NCBI GenBank assembly: GCA_001598975.1
Contig: BBXU01000499.1
Span: forward strand, 1 to 56,302
Direction: 5' to 3'
DNA length: 56,302 bases
From: Parachlorella kessleri
Lineage: Eukaryota; Chlorophyta; Trebouxiophyceae; Chlorellales; Chlorellaceae
A program made the translations under genes and the position numbers. Positions 34,428 through 47,259 of this stretch are shown here, in pieces (the stretch's first letter is position 1; each line of letters opens with the position of its first letter). The notes beneath the pieces are model-generated. The model had not been told where the DNA came from and made no database searches. It worked only from the letters and a program-made list of their open reading frames with translations.

Positions 34428-35355
34428 CGGTTTCTGTTGTGGTGAGTGCTTGATCGGAAGCGTGTTTGGTACCCCTTTGACCTGCATTGCGGAAGATAGC
34501 AGCTCTCCATAGTTGGGGTATGTTGCTTACCTGAAGACCTGAAAGGCCAGCTGTGAAGCTGTGTGCTTTACAAATCCCAGTTGAAATATTGTGGTCTCCT
34601 AAGCATGAGGCTGTGACAGTATGGTCGACTCATGTGTCTTGCTGTTCTGTCCTTTCCAACCTCATCAGCCGCTTAGTGATGTCCAGTGGCACACGCATTC
34701 GAAAATCATCTGTACTTGAAGATCTTAAGAGCTCTAGAGCTCTGAAGCTGTTACAGGTACACACTTGTGCATATGCGGTTGCTGGGAAGGAGACCACATC
34801 CTTGCTTGCTTTCCTGACTACAGCAGTGGACCACGACAGCACAGTGTTGGGGTAATCAAGCTAGGCCTAGCCTGCAACAGGTCCAGCAGTGTAAGGCCTG
34901 GCTTATGCCCCCGGTTTACGCGTCGCCTCTCCAGCCTGTCAAACACAGCCAGCCTGAGCCAGGGACTCCCTGTGGAAGGGGTGGTGAGGCACAGGAACTG
35001 CTGCCAGGTGAGCAAAGGTCGGGCTTGCGCTGACCTTGCCAGGGTTTAGGGTAAACGTAGTCGGATCCATAGGCTTCTGGAGTCATGGAGATTCATCTTG
35101 ATCGGCGCCTTATTTGAATGGGTGAGTCATCCGAACTCGGGAAGCCCTCTGGATGGGAAGGGTTTCCTTGCACTTCATACAATCGATCTCCAATCCTCGC
35201 ACAGCACCTGCTCTGGGCAAGGTTGTCCCTCCGCAGCATACAGAACGACCAGCCCTAACCTACCCTAGGGCTTCCATCATGGTGCGTGGCACTGTGGCAG
35301 CCTGTCCATGCTGCTTACGGAACCTTCAATGCAGCCTTAGCCACTAGAGGTCTCG
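34428..35355. other. Intergenic region
   Basis: About 930 bases between paralogue B and the BAT1-like gene. A plus frame at about 34600-34755 ends near a GTACAC donor but has no recognisable content. An in-frame TAG at 35338-35340 precedes the BAT1-like ATG. Otherwise nothing is seen. Confidence 0.4.
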
Positions 35356-38300
35356 ATGCTCTACGCCTCGTGCTCGTGCATGCGTCCCTGCTCAGTTGAG
35401 GCTAGAAGTGTAGAGCATGTCCGCTCTTGTCCCGTGCAGTCTGACCCGAAGGATGAAACTCTAGGAAATACGAGCAGTGCCGACCTGGTGAGCCCCGAAT
35501 AGAGGACTAGACCCCTAGGACAAAGGTTTGGTGCTGGGCCTTGGTGAACTGCTTTTGGGTCTCACGCTTCCAAGAGTTGGAACTTTCGTAAGGGCGGGTT
35601 GCCTCAGTGCCAGGAGAGAGGTTGAGTGGGCCACTGATAATCTTAGTCAATGATTTTGCTTGGCAGGCCATGTCGGATGAGGCCAAGCTGGCGCAGATGG
35701 GATACAAGCAGGAACTGAAGCGGTCACTTAGTGGTGGGTGCCTCCAGGATAAAATTCCTATCACTTGACCTTGTCAGCAACTCAGGGTTTGCTGCTCCTG
35801 ACTGGCTGGCAGGCAGGCACCACAGGCATCCCTGACTGAGCAAGCTACTGCCATCCTTGTTCATACTGCCACCCCGTACTGTACTGCATCAGGACTGTGC
35901 TCAGTAGTGACAAGCACGTTTTGCAATCTGGCTGCTGCTCTCTGAGTTCTGTTATTTCTGCGACTAGGGTGAATACCTTGCCTGGTGACCGACCCTGTAC
36001 CCCTTTCTAACCTCCCTGCAGGCTTCCACAACTTTGCCATCTCCTTCACAGTCGTCTCTATCCTCACCGGTTTGACCAGCCTCTATGGCACCGGCTTCGC
36101 CTATGGCGGGCCCGTGGCCATCATCTGGGGTTGGGTCATCACTTCCACCATGACCCTCATGGTGGCGCTGTCCATGGCTGAGATCTGCTCGGCCTACCCC
36201 ACCTCGGGGGCACTCTACTTCTGGAGCGCCAAGCTGGCAGGTGGGCTGGGGTGTCTGTGAGTATGCTGCACTGCTGTGAAGTGAGGATGTGTCACCTGGG
36301 CTGACACGGCGGCATGCACAAGGTGCTTCAGCATAGCAGGGGGGGTGTACTTGGGCTGGTGAAGATCTTGCGGCACTTGCACAGCCCTCTACTGACACCT
36401 TCCCAGGCCTTCTCACATCAGCATCAACTCACTCCTCCTCTCACCCCGCCCATATTTCACCCTGCTCTCACTTTCTTGCAGGGCCTGCCTATGCCCCACT
36501 GGCCTCCTGGATCACTGGCTGGTTCAACTTGCTCGGCCAGATGGCGGTGACAGCTGGCATCGACTTTGGGCTCGCCACGTTCCTGTCCACCATCATCACG
36601 CTGTCCACTGGCACCAGGACAGGTGGGTGGAGGCGCTATCTGGGCCTAGGGAGGACCACCTCTGTGGTGCTGGAGCGGGTGTTGGCAGCTGGGGTCGGGC
36701 CGCGGGCTGCAAGGGGTCGGCTTGGCTTGCTGTGAACTACTGGCGACCTGGTCGCACTGTCAGCCTAGAAGCAGCCTGGCTGGTCCCAAACAGATCAGGA
36801 AGCTTGTCAAGAGGCACTGACCTAGGGTTCCGTTGTGTTGTGCTGCAGATGAGTCGGCATTTGTGGCGACGAACGGGCAGGTGGGAGCGCATGCCAATCC
36901 CAGGCAGGGTTTGTGGCTGCACACGATGGTCATTCATATACAATCAGTCCTCTCACCTGTCCTTGCCTCCTCGCTTGACTTGTGTTGTATCTAGCCATGG
37001 TGGTATTGCTATTACATCTGTGTCTGTTGGGTGCGCCAAGCAGACCTGGCCACATCCCTGGAGTACGCGCTTCCTTTGGGATATCCGCAAAAAGTGGTCC
37101 ACATGCCTCATCATCCCGGGATAGTACTCGCAGAGGTCCTGCCAGCAAATTGTCAGTTCCCTTTGTCGCAGCTGCTGGGCATCTATGCGGCGGTGCTGTT
37201 TGCTCACGGCCTCCTCAACACCTTCGCTGTGCGGATCCTGGTGAGGAGCAGGGCTGTACTCACAGGCTTGCATTGCAGGTATCGCTGTCGTGCCTTCGTT
37301 TCAGGTCAGAGTTGGATGATCCTACTCCATAGCTGCCTTTGATGCTGGTGGTCTATTTGCCCCCCTCTCTGGTGCCAAGCTTGATGTAGACGGATGCTGT
37401 GGCGGATCGCTGATGTTTCACATAATGCCCTGCAGGCCTTCTTGAATGGCATCTCCGTCATTTGGCACGTTGTGGGTGAGTGTTCATTAATGCTTATCAC
37501 CAACCCCCTGGTCACTGACCCCCGCCCAGTGATTAGGGGCGGCACCGGTTGGTAGCCTGGGCAGCAATTTGGTCGGGTCACTGTGACTCACACTATGGCA
37601 TAAATCTTTGTCTCGAGGGAAGAACAGTTATGGTAGCTATTAGGCGGCAGCATGCCTAGGTGGACCATACTGCCCTGTGCAGGCACTGCTGCCTTTGTGA
37701 TTGCCCTCCCAGCTGTGGCCCCCTCACACCAGAGCGCCAAGTATGTGTTCTCCCACTTCAACCACAACCCCGATTCGGGCATCGACAACAGCTTCTACAT
37801 CTTCATCCTGGGTTTGCTCATGTCCCAGTTCACTCTTACCGGGTGAGGAGGCCCTAATTTAACCTGCGCTGTGCTGTTGAACATCTGACTGAGGTCACAT
37901 ATTTGCTCAGTGACGGTGAGAGGGCACAAGTATCCCTCGCTGGCATTCTGCCAGGGTCAATGGCCCTGGGATGGGCTCCACTTGCGACTAGACTGCTCAC
38001 TTGGTGCTGGGCCCAGGGGCTTGCCCTTGAGGCTGGAAGTCAGCTGCGACAACCTTGTGCCTTGGCCAATTCCCTGGCAGTGCGCATAGCGACGCTTGGT
38101 CTGCACATCTGACGGCATGGTTGCTTCAGGAGGCAGTGCTCGGGTTAGCGTTGCCACTCTTTGAAGATCACCCACTCACTGACCGGCCTCCCACGCTTTG
38201 CAGGTATGATGCCTCTGGGCACCTGAGTGAAGAAACCAGGAACGCCGCTACGACCGCTGCCCGCGGCATTGTGCTGACTGTGATGGTCTCTTTCCTCGTG

Positions 38301-41300
38301 GGCCTGGCTTACCTCATCTCCATTACCTTCAGCATCCAGGTGGGCATGACTGTCCACACCCTTAGGCAAGCTGGGTGTTCCTTTTGGCCTCTTCTAGCAT
38401 GGATGTGTGCCGATTATCGTATGTTGCTGAGTAGCTAAAGGTGAAGTGCTGGCATTAAGCAACAGCCATGCACAATGTCATCGGTGCTGTTCCTTCTTTG
38501 ATGAGGTTGGTAGCTGATATGAGCAGTCGCCACATGCACCAAGCACCTGGCACTGCACCTTGGCATTCTATTCCGTCTTGGCGCAACACCTGGTTGCTGT
38601 TTGTCAGTGATATGATCTGGTGCCTTAGCCATAGAACACGGAGCACCTGTCACTCTTCGCATGCCCTGTGATGGGATTGAAAATGGAAATGCACGTGACA
38701 GGAAGGGGTCAGACAGCAGTGTGGCGGGATTGTGATAGGATTTAATACTTGATGAGACCAGGAGCAATATGCAGCAATATGCACAAAGCACTTGTTTTGC
38801 TCTTGGCGTGCAGGACCCCGACAACCTGTTCAACCCGGACTCAGCCACGGGCGGCAGCTATGCATTTGCGCAGGTGGGGTCCCCCTTGCCACCCCTGCAT
38901 TGACGAGAAAAGTCACATACAGGATTCTATCAGATAGGCGTTGGAAGGGTGCGTTGTTTTTCAAGTGTGAGTGGACGATCCGGCGCTGATAGGCGCCCTG
39001 CGAAGGGTGTAGTGGTGTTTGCCCATGAGATGGCCAGGCCAGACCAGCAAGTCACCGCGCCTGCTATTGCATCCTCCATCTCACCCAAGCCTTTATGGCC
39101 AAGCTTTTCCTGAAGCGCTTCTGTGCAACACCAACTGACGCCTCCTTCCGGCGCTGCAGGTGGTGTGGGACGCATTCTATGCGCGGTACAACACCGGTAC
39201 GGGCGGCATTGTGCTTATGGGGATCCCCCTCATCGGCCAGGTAAGGTTGGCATCTTGCGTGTTAATCTATATATGAATAAGAATGTGTTACAAGAAAGCC
39301 AAAAAGAACAAAAAAAGAGGCCGTGAGCCACTTACCTGACATGTGTCTGGAAGAAAGCCAAAAAAAAGGTCGCGGGCCTCCTACCTGACCAAGGCAGCTT
39401 GTTGTTGAGCGCTCAAAAGTCCGCTGGCAACCGCAGCTTGTGCTTGTTCGTACCAAGTTTGTGTGCTCTGGTCCTTGTCGATTGCGTCGATGCTTGGTTG
39501 GCAGCTGTCTGGCCTTGCATAAGGAGGCTGACAGCATCGCTGTGGGTGCGCCCCCCCTGCAGTTCTTCTGCGGCGCGGCCTCCATCACCAGCAACAGCAG
39601 GTTGGTAGTTTAGGGTTGGGGTTAGAAACTCATGCCTTGGTGATGGTTTGACGATCATGTTGATCAGCAGCAACAGCAGGTGGGCAGTGCAGCTGCCTTG
39701 AAGTTGGTTTGTTGGTCGTGTTGATCACCAGCAACAGGCTGCGCAGCCTACCATGCCAGCAGGCCATTTGTTACAAATGACCCGACAAGGTTACATATTG
39801 CAGCGTACTGTCAACCAGCAAGCAGCCCGCTGTTCGTCCCAGAACTCCACTCCTCCTCTGCTGCACACCTGGTTCTGCACACCCTACATACCCACTGCCT
39901 CCCTCACCCCTGCAGGATGCTGTACGCTTTCAGCCGCGACGGCGCGGTGCCGGGCAGCCGCTGGTGGCACTCCATCAACAGCTTCACAAAGACGCCCATC
40001 TACGCCGTCTGGGCCAGTGTGGTGGTGGTGAGTGTGGCGTGGCTGACTAGCGGCGTCTACAAATGGTGCGAGGATGGCCCTGGAGAAAACAGTACCATTC
40101 AGCAACACTTTTGCAAGGTCACCAGTCTAATCCGCCTGTTCCCGTGGTGGTGGTGCGTGGCGTGGCTGACTAGCTGATGAGGCCGGCATTTACTATTGGT
40201 TGAGTGATAGCCGTGGAGGTACCCCAAATATCGTAGGTTCAGAAAAGGTCACCTGCCTACATACTTTGTGCTGTGCAGGCGTTCCTGCTGGGTCTACCAG
40301 TACTCAACTCCACGGTCGTGTTTGCGGCGGTTACCTCCATCGCGACCATTGGGTGAGCTGTTTGCCACCATCTTCCCGACCTGCGTTGGTTGCACAGCTG
40401 CAGCCTTTGGGGGTCCAGCAGCACAGACAACTGCCTGCGGCAGTGAAAAAGTGGCACTACTAGCAGCGCAGCCCAGCATGAATAGTCGCATGGGGACATG
40501 CATGATCAACAGGGATGTGTGTGAGGTGTCTATGCTGGCATGGCTGGCTGCAGGTTGTACATCTCCTATGTGGTGCCCATCGTGCTGCGCATCACAGTTG
40601 TGAGTGGCGAGCCTGCGCAAGCTCTTCCTTTGAGCCAGATGGGGAGCAGCAGCGCAACCTGCATGCTAAACGTCTGTGTGGTGTGGTGTGACTGTGTTTT
40701 GGGGTTGGAGGACAACCCTGCACCTGCGTGGCAGGCCCAGCATGGCTCTCCTCTGCTCAACCCCTGTGCCAAGCACAGCGTCACAGCAGAGACCACAAAG
40801 GACTGTCCCCCTCAGTTGACACTTCCCGTCCCATTGCACACACTCAGCAGAATGCCTGCACGGTTTGAGTCATGGAGCTGCATGCAGCCGATGTCTCCCC
40901 CTTGGGCCCGCTTGTGACCTGCGCCCCGCCCGCCTGATGCCTGCTTTCAGGCCCGTAAGACCTTCCAGCGGGGGCCCCTCCACCTGGGCCGCTTCAGCCT
41001 CATTGTCGGGTGGCTGGCCACCTTCTGGGTGGCATTCATTACTGTGGTGTTTGTGCTGCCCACCGTGTACCCGGTCACCAAGGACACCCTCAACTACGCC
41101 TCGGTGAGGCGCCGCAGTTGTGGGACTGTAGCTGTGAGGGTGTGCAGTGGAGTTTGATGATAGAAGATGGGTTGGGGGGTGAGAGGCCGAGGCGTGGGAT
41201 GCCCCGCGGTGGCAGGTGCTGCAGGAAGGTGCCCGGTTTGAAACAGTGTGGCTGCTTGTTAAGTGGGGCGCTGCTGTGGTAGACCACTGACAATATGCCC

Positions 41301-41795
41301 AGGGCTGCCCACCTCCAACCCACTGCACGGTGCCTGTGGGGCACATCACTGCTCAGTGGTGCTTTCTATTCCTGCGTGTGGACTCGCACTGACACCAGGA
41401 TGTATTGTCAGAGCTGGCATGGTTTGGCCCCACTGCAGGTGGCTGTGGGTGTGGTGCTGGTGTTCAGCGTTGGCTGGTGGGTTGTGGATGCCAGGCGCTG
41501 GTTCAAAGGCCCCATCAAGCAGGTTAGTGCAACCGCCTGCGCAACTACTTTGTAGCATAGCCTTCCGTATTCGTCAATGCACGTCCTGGATGCAGCAGCC
41601 CGACGAGACGTTGCGTTGCCAGCGAGAGCTGCACCTGTCCTTGTCCCCAGTCCCCTCCCTTACGACTCACCAAACACTTTGCCCTCTACTATCCACCAGG
41701 TGGACAGCGATGACAGCGCCTATGCCGGCAACAAACACGTGCCAGGGGAGGACCCCATCACTGCCCTGGGCAAAAACTTCCCAGTCGTGGTGTGA
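35356..41795 (+). CDS. BAT1-like amino-acid permease (APC superfamily)
   Basis: Twelve-helix amino-acid transporter of the ACT/BAT1 (GABA permease) subfamily, in the plasma or an organelle membrane. Eighteen exons: 35356-35487, 35667-35733, 36022-36240, 36482-36622, 36849-36880, 37172-37240, 37436-37475, 37683-37842, 38204-38339, 38814-38873, 39160-39240, 39563-39600, 39916-40027, 40279-40352, 40554-40599, 40951-41103, 41439-41522, 41700-41795. All phases match; 579 residues. Hallmarks are MGYKQELKRSLSGFHNFAIS, IWGWVITSTMTLMVALSMAE, SWITGWFNLLGQMAVTA, FILGLLMSQFTLTGYDASGH, EETRNAATTAARGI, AFSRDGAVPGSRWWH and the C-terminal LHLGRFSLIVGWLA. The cytosolic N-terminus (first exon) is the least certain part: a gcag acceptor at 35439 could also start that exon. 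Confidence 0.93.
38695..38722. repeat. Dispersed repeat, copy 2
   Basis: Identical over 28 bases to 17615-17642 (GTGACAGGAAGGGGTCAGAC... ). It lies in the intron between exons 9 and 10 of the BAT1-like gene. Confidence 0.75.
40019..40175. repeat. Short direct repeat spanning an exon end
   Basis: About 30 bases around the donor of BAT1-like exon 13 (40019-40050) recur, nearly unchanged, inside the following intron (40144-40175). The shared core is GTGGCGTGGCTGACTAGC. The second copy has GTGCGT where the first has the GTGAGT donor. Confidence 0.7.
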
Positions 41796-43023
41796 CTCCG
41801 CGGCTGGTGACTCCAACTGCATGGGGTGGGTGCTGGGTCTCGACTAGGACCAGGTGTAGGTTGGCATCCGTGACTAACGTGACGCTTACGGGTACCAGAC
41901 ACTGGCCTACCACCACGCCTGGGGACGGTTGCCTTGGGGTCCCAGGAGGCTGTTTGGCTGGGCCGCAAGTTCCAACCTCTCGCTGACATACAAGGGTGGG
42001 GATTCTTACATTACTGTCGCCCACATTCTAAACTCAACGGCGGATGCTGCTGCAATTTCTATCTATGGTCTCCCCCACCCACTAGCTTCCTTTGCACGGC
42101 GCTTGTAGTACAGCCTTTGCACCATTTGATTACCTAAGACCCCTTTTGAGCCTGTGGGCTTTGGTATATTTATGCTATGTTGAGAGCCTTGTATGGTTTG
42201 CCGCACTCTCCTGCTATCATCTCAAGTTAGCTACTCCTGCACGGCGGCTCTTGCTCGGCTACCAAGGCATGTGTACTTCCTAGTTGATACAGCTGTGCCA
42301 TGTGACGCCCACATATTATATAATACCCTCCCCACTTGTAACAATACTGCATTCTCATTGTCGATCAAGCAGAACCATATCGTAAGATTTGGTGCGGCAC
42401 TGGTCCGCTAGAATTAAGATGTATGGGCAGTGGCCATGCTCATGTGCTGGCCCAACCAGTGGTCCAAGAGTTGGGACGCCACCCTGGCACAGCAGGCCAA
42501 CCTCGCCGAGCGGGAGGACATCGTGTCACATCCAGCCAGCTATACAGGCAGCTGTAGCCAGTGCGGGATGCGGCACGAGCAGCCGCCAGACGAGGTGTCC
42601 TAGTGCGCTTTAGATCTGTGATGAACTTTGTAGCGTGCGCTTGAGGAGATAAAAGGGGACACAGGACCCCAATATCTGTGTGATCCTGCTCACCCCTAGT
42701 GAGCACCAGGCCCCAGGCCTGTGTTCTGCATGCTGCGTTTGCGTCTGTGGTGTGTAGCTGGGTTGAACCCTGTAGAACACCTCTTTTTGGGTGTCATATT
42801 ACAAGAACCCCGTGCTTGTCTCTAAACCTGATGGAGCAGCCCCAGGATGGACAAGGCGCTTTTCTTCAGGCACGTTGTTTGTAAAATTGCCGCAAAGTGC
42901 GACGAACTGTTGACTGTGCTGTGGCCAGTCATGGCCTGCCACTTAAGGCCTGATGCTGGACTCCTGGGCTACGCACTGACACTAGTTTGAAGCTTGCTCG
43001 TCTTGCTGTTATTCTGGCCAGCA
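41796..43023. other. BAT1-like 3' flank and start of the LRR tandem unit
   Basis: From about 42165 the sequence is homologous to about 45985-46110, so the tandemly repeated LRR unit begins soon after the permease gene. A TGTAA near 42337 may end the permease transcript. One short open frame is listed separately. Confidence 0.45.
42436..42603 (+). CDS. Short open frame, doubtful
   Basis: A 55-residue frame from ATG 42436 to TAG 42601-42603 reads MLMCWPNQWSKSWDATLAQQ and ends with CSQCGMRHEQPPDEVS. Its composition is protein-like, but no homologue is recognised and no splice partner is seen. It may be a relic exon or chance. It is absent from the other LRR tandem units as far as I can see. Confidence 0.15.
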   Translation: MLMCWPNQWSKSWDATLAQQANLAEREDIVSHPASYTGSCSQCGMRHEQPPDEVS

Positions 43024-45115
43024 ATGCTGCAGGGCGAGGAGGTCTCAAAAGATGGTCCGGCAGCTGGCGCTAACCTTGCCACATTGCCAGCCTTGCCTGC
43101 GGAGCTCATAGATGCGATCGGGTCCCTGCTGAGCTTGAGGGACAGGTGGGGTGCCGGTGGACCTGTCGAAGAGCAGACAACACTACATAATCTAGCAGTG
43201 TGCCAGGCACATATCATGTTGATCAACAAATGCTTAGTATCAACACTGGGGCTCTGTGGCAGCGTTTCTGTCCGACTGCTATAACAGCACCCTATGCTTG
43301 TATATTTAAAACGCTGTCGCAGAGGTGCACAGCCATGCTCGTGGTGCCCTTGCTTGTGGCGTGACGACTGAACTGATCAGCGCTGAATCTTGCGTTGCAG
43401 GCTGCGATTGACCAGCTGCTGTGCTTTGCTCTGGCGGCGCACTGATGTGGCAGCTAGTGTGGCGCTTTGGGGCGCCCTGCACCTCCCAAAAAAGCTGGAG
43501 AACCCCGCTCTGGGCCAGTCGCTCTGTGCATGGCTCCGACGCCGGCGCCGCGCCTTGCAGCACCTGCACCTTCCGGGCATGCTACCAGCGTGGCTGGAGC
43601 CCCTATTGGTAGCATTAGAGGGCAGCAATGTACAGCACTTGTCCTTATGCCACAGTCGCAAGCTGGGGCTTGAGGGGGGAGTTGCCTTGACCGCGCTGTC
43701 CCGGCTGTCCGCGCTGCGATGCCTGGACCTAGGCAGTTGCCAGCTCAAAGAAGTCCCCAGCCAGTTGGCAGCCCTTGGCAGCAGCCTGTCCAGATTGAGG
43801 CTGTCAGGCAACCCTTTGGGGGCCGCAAGGGAGGCAGGTTGGCAGCCTCTGGCCTCACTGACAGCGCTGATAGTCTTGGAGCTGGGAGGTTGTCAGCTCC
43901 AACGCCTGCCCAGTCAGCTCTCAGCCCTGGCTGCCCTGCAATCTCTCTTGGCAGGCTCCAACCCAGTCGCTGGGCAAGCGCGTTTCATCAGCCTTCACCC
44001 CACTTCGCTCCTTGAACATGCTCAAAGCAGTGGTGGTCTCTGTGTACTCCCTGGAGCGCCTGGTCACTTGGATACCAGCACTGCCCACCAGCTTGGCCAG
44101 CCTGGAACTTGCCGGCAATGCATGGCTCGACAGAGTCGTCAGCCTGCCAGGTTAAGAGCAATTGACGGCTCTGACCCGCTTACACCTGTATGACTGTGGG
44201 TTGCAAAGGTTGCCCCCGCAAGTACCAGCCCTGACGCGATTGGCAGAGTTGCAGCTGGCAGAGAATAAGCTCAGTGACGAGGAGGGCAGGCCAGCGGACC
44301 TGCAACTCTTGTCAGCCTTGTCAACCCTTACACACCTCGACCTCAGCTTTTGCTCCTTGCCGTGCCTACCAGTGGCGCTGTCCCTCCTGCGACGTCTGCG
44401 CTGCCTTAACCTGGGTGGCAACCCTGCACTGGGGGCCAATCGCGGTGGGCGCGTCCATTGGCGTACAGGGCTGGTTCGCCGGGCGCAGTGGGAAGTGTGG
44501 CAGCCGTTGTCAGCGCTGACGGCGCTCACCCGGCTCGATCTCCACCGCTGTGAGCTGGAACACATCCCTGCCGCTGTGCACTTCCTGGGCGCTTGTCTCG
44601 TGGAGCTGAACCTCAGTGGAACCTCCACGGTGGTGCTGTTTGACTTTCCAGCAGGCCTGACCCGTCTGGACCTGTCATACTGTGGCCTGCAGCAGCTGCC
44701 GCAGCAGCTCACAGCGCTACCGCCCTCGCTGCGCAACCTGAGCTTGAAGGGAAACGTACCGCTGGGCAGGCTGCCAGCTGACACTGCTTTTGGGCCCCTG
44801 CTGCTTCTCACCGGGCTGGTGCAGCTGGACCTGCGGGACTGCGGCCTTCGCTGTTTGCCGCCGCAGCTGCAGGCGCTGCAGGCGTTGACATACTTGCAGC
44901 TGAGCTTGAACCCTGAATTGAGCAGGGTCAGTGGGTCAGTGTGGAGGGCCCTGGGGGGCTTGCGTCAGCTAGAGGGCCTGGAAGTGTTGAAATGCGGGCT
45001 ACTACGCAGCATGCCACCTGACATAGCCAGGAGGGTGCATGTCACCTTGCAGGGTGTCATGAGGCATGACTGTGCACAGCACTCGCAGCAACTTTGCCAA
45101 TTGGAAGGGAGTTGA
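43024..45115 (+). pseudogene. Disrupted F-box/LRR copy 1 of the tandem array
   Basis: Exon 1 (43024-43145) carries an F-box, LPALPAELIDAIGSLLSLRD. Exon 2 starts at 43401 (LRLTSCCALLWRRTDVAAS) and holds about 15 leucine-rich repeats, e.g. LRCLDLGSCQLKEVPSQL and LTRLDLSYCGLQQLPQQL. Compared with its neighbour at 48 kb there is one extra base near 43964 (AACCCAGTCGCTGGG against AACCCCTCGCTGGG), which shifts the frame. A TAA at 44153-44155 stands where the neighbour has CTA. Downstream the LRR frame reopens and runs to TGA 45113-45115. Two independent lesions make a functional full-length product unlikely. The exon 1 ATG is ACG or GTG at the matching sites in the other copies, so the true start may lie upstream. 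Confidence 0.75.
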
Positions 45116-47259
45116 TTGTTGTAGGCCGGGGCTGGGCTCAGTTGGAAATGTGTGATCAACTTGGCGGGTGCCCTGCGCTGCAGTTAGGAATTGAGGTGGC
45201 AAGCAGTATAGGTGGTTGTCCAATTGGTTATGTCTATTTCAACGGGCGTTTGGTTTGCAACTCTAGTCTAGTCAGCGCATGCCACTTGTTTATAAGCTGT
45301 GAATTCTCCCCAAGTGGGCCACCAAAACGATAACTGCATACCGTATGTGACAGCCCTGTCAGTCCAGTGCGCCCACTTCCTACCTTCTGTTCGCATTGCC
45401 TGCCACCTTCATTACCAGCTAGCTAGGATAATATGTACTTTGGCTACAAACCACAAATAGTAAGTACGAGCTCTTGTTGGCATGTACCACTCCGCTGGAC
45501 GAGGACCATTTTGCCCAGTTGGTTTGCTATGGGCCCTCCTTGGTTTGTGACCTGGCTTGGTGGCTTCTTGAAAAGACTTGGTGGTACGTGGGGATTAGCA
45601 GTTTGAAGGATCCCAGGCATGTGCTCCGTGAGCTGCACTTGGGTTTGCGCACTGTTTCTGGCTTGTGACCGTTTATACCTTCTCGTTGGAAACCCCGGGC
45701 TTGAAACAGCTGGTGCAACCCTAGGACGGCAGTGAAGCTTAGCTGAATGGAAATGGCCCAACCCACTAATGGCTGTGTTGGGGAAAGGCGCCAAGACCTG
45801 CCCAAGGCACGCATTCCTGCCCATGTGCTGGCCTTGGACAGTCCGTATTGCACCCTCATCCACCGGGGGCTGACTTAACAAATCCCTGGGACCAACTTGC
45901 CCGGACATGTCAGAGTGGTTCACGTCATCATTTGAGTCAGCTGGCTCAGCAGCTCTGGCGTCGTCGCTGCGCTGGTATATTAATGCTGAGCCTTAACTTG
46001 TCTGCTTGCACTTCCTGCTATCGCTTGACCTTAGTTGCTCCCCCACTGCGACTGCTCTTGCTTTGCTACACAGGCATGGGTACCTTCCATCGCAAAAGCT
46101 GTGCCATAATATTTCCCGGATGGTAAGAGTAGTGCACTCAAGCGGCCATGCAAGACCACGTAGTAAGCTTTCGTGCGATGCTGGTGCACTAGGAGAAGGT
46201 CAATACAACTAACTCAAATACTGTCAGTCCTGTCGGTCCAGCTCAACTCTCACCCCTGTTCGCACTACCTACCACCCATGCTAAATACTACTGGATAAAT
46301 ACTACTGGCTCAGGCAAGGCTCAGGTGCACACCTGCATCCAGCCGCTTCAAACTCTGTCCGCACTACCTGCCACCCTTACGAATAACTGGACCTTGCACC
46401 CAGCTCTGTTACTACAATTCGCTCTCCACTTCATTTCGCACAACCAGCCACCATAACTAATTCTGCATCCAGCCCTGCCCGTCCAGTCCAGCCCAGCTCT
46501 ACTCCCTGTTTACACTACCTGCCATGCTAATAACTCCGAGAGGCTCTATAGCAACATTAGTTGGGACGATGGGGCAGTAGCCTTCCTCATTAGCAGCCTT
46601 CTACCCCACCCAGCTGGCACAAGCACACGTTTATCTTTGGGGTCCGCCATCACGGGGGGCGCCCGGGGCACCAATTTGTCTCTGGAATAGATGGAGCAAC
46701 ACCAAGGAGGACAAGGAACCCTCTAACAATGATCTAACCCGCATATCTTATGATCTGATTCTCGGGCTTAGGCTCTGCCAGTCTCAAGACGCCTGAGACC
46801 TGGCAAGGCACGCCCAGCAGGCACCGACTGAAAGGGTGTCCGTCTCTCCGGACGGGCACAGCACTCTGCAAGCCTGTCTAATCCTAGGAACGCTATCCAG
46901 CCTGCCAAAGTGGTCGTGCCTGTGGTGATGGGCAACATGTCATGGCCCTGGCTAGCCTTCTGGTTGATACTGCCAGTAATAGCTGTGTTAGCCACCAAGC
47001 AGTTGACTCCTTCCACCCCTAAGAAGGCAGCACGACCTGTCAGCCATTGCCGGCTTGCCGAAACACCGCAGGACAAACCCAGGAGCTCTGGGGTTTCAGT
47101 CTCCTACCAAGGCACATAAAGTGCTTAGCTGCCCAGGCTGGCACGTGCTGTGCTGTGGCTTGTCACAACCTGCCGACTACGTGACCTGATGCTGGACTCC
47201 TGGGCTGCAGACCGGAGAGATATTGGAACTTGCACGTCTTGCTTACGCTGTTACTTCAG
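45116..47259. other. Spacer between LRR copies 1 and 2
   Basis: About 2.1 kb. The stretch near 45240-45560 matches the flank after copy 2 (49410-49640), and 45985-46110 matches 42190-42290, which shows tandem duplication of a unit of roughly 3.8 kb. Degenerate CCAGC...CACTACCTGCCACC repeats fill 46205-46530. A frame at 46919-47119 with a hydrophobic segment is shared with 49824-50039. No sure gene. Confidence 0.5.
46205..46530. repeat. Degenerate tandem repeats
   Basis: Four to five diverged copies of a unit of about 80 bases, containing GTCCAGC...CTCTG and then TTCGCACTACCTGCCACC-like segments. A related single segment occurs near 45350-45410. No coding sense is seen. Confidence 0.55.

Noticed and set aside
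34553..34855. Plus-strand open frame upstream of the permease as a 5' exon or separate gene
   Set aside because: No match to the paralogues, LRR family or permease, and no in-phase splice to a neighbour.
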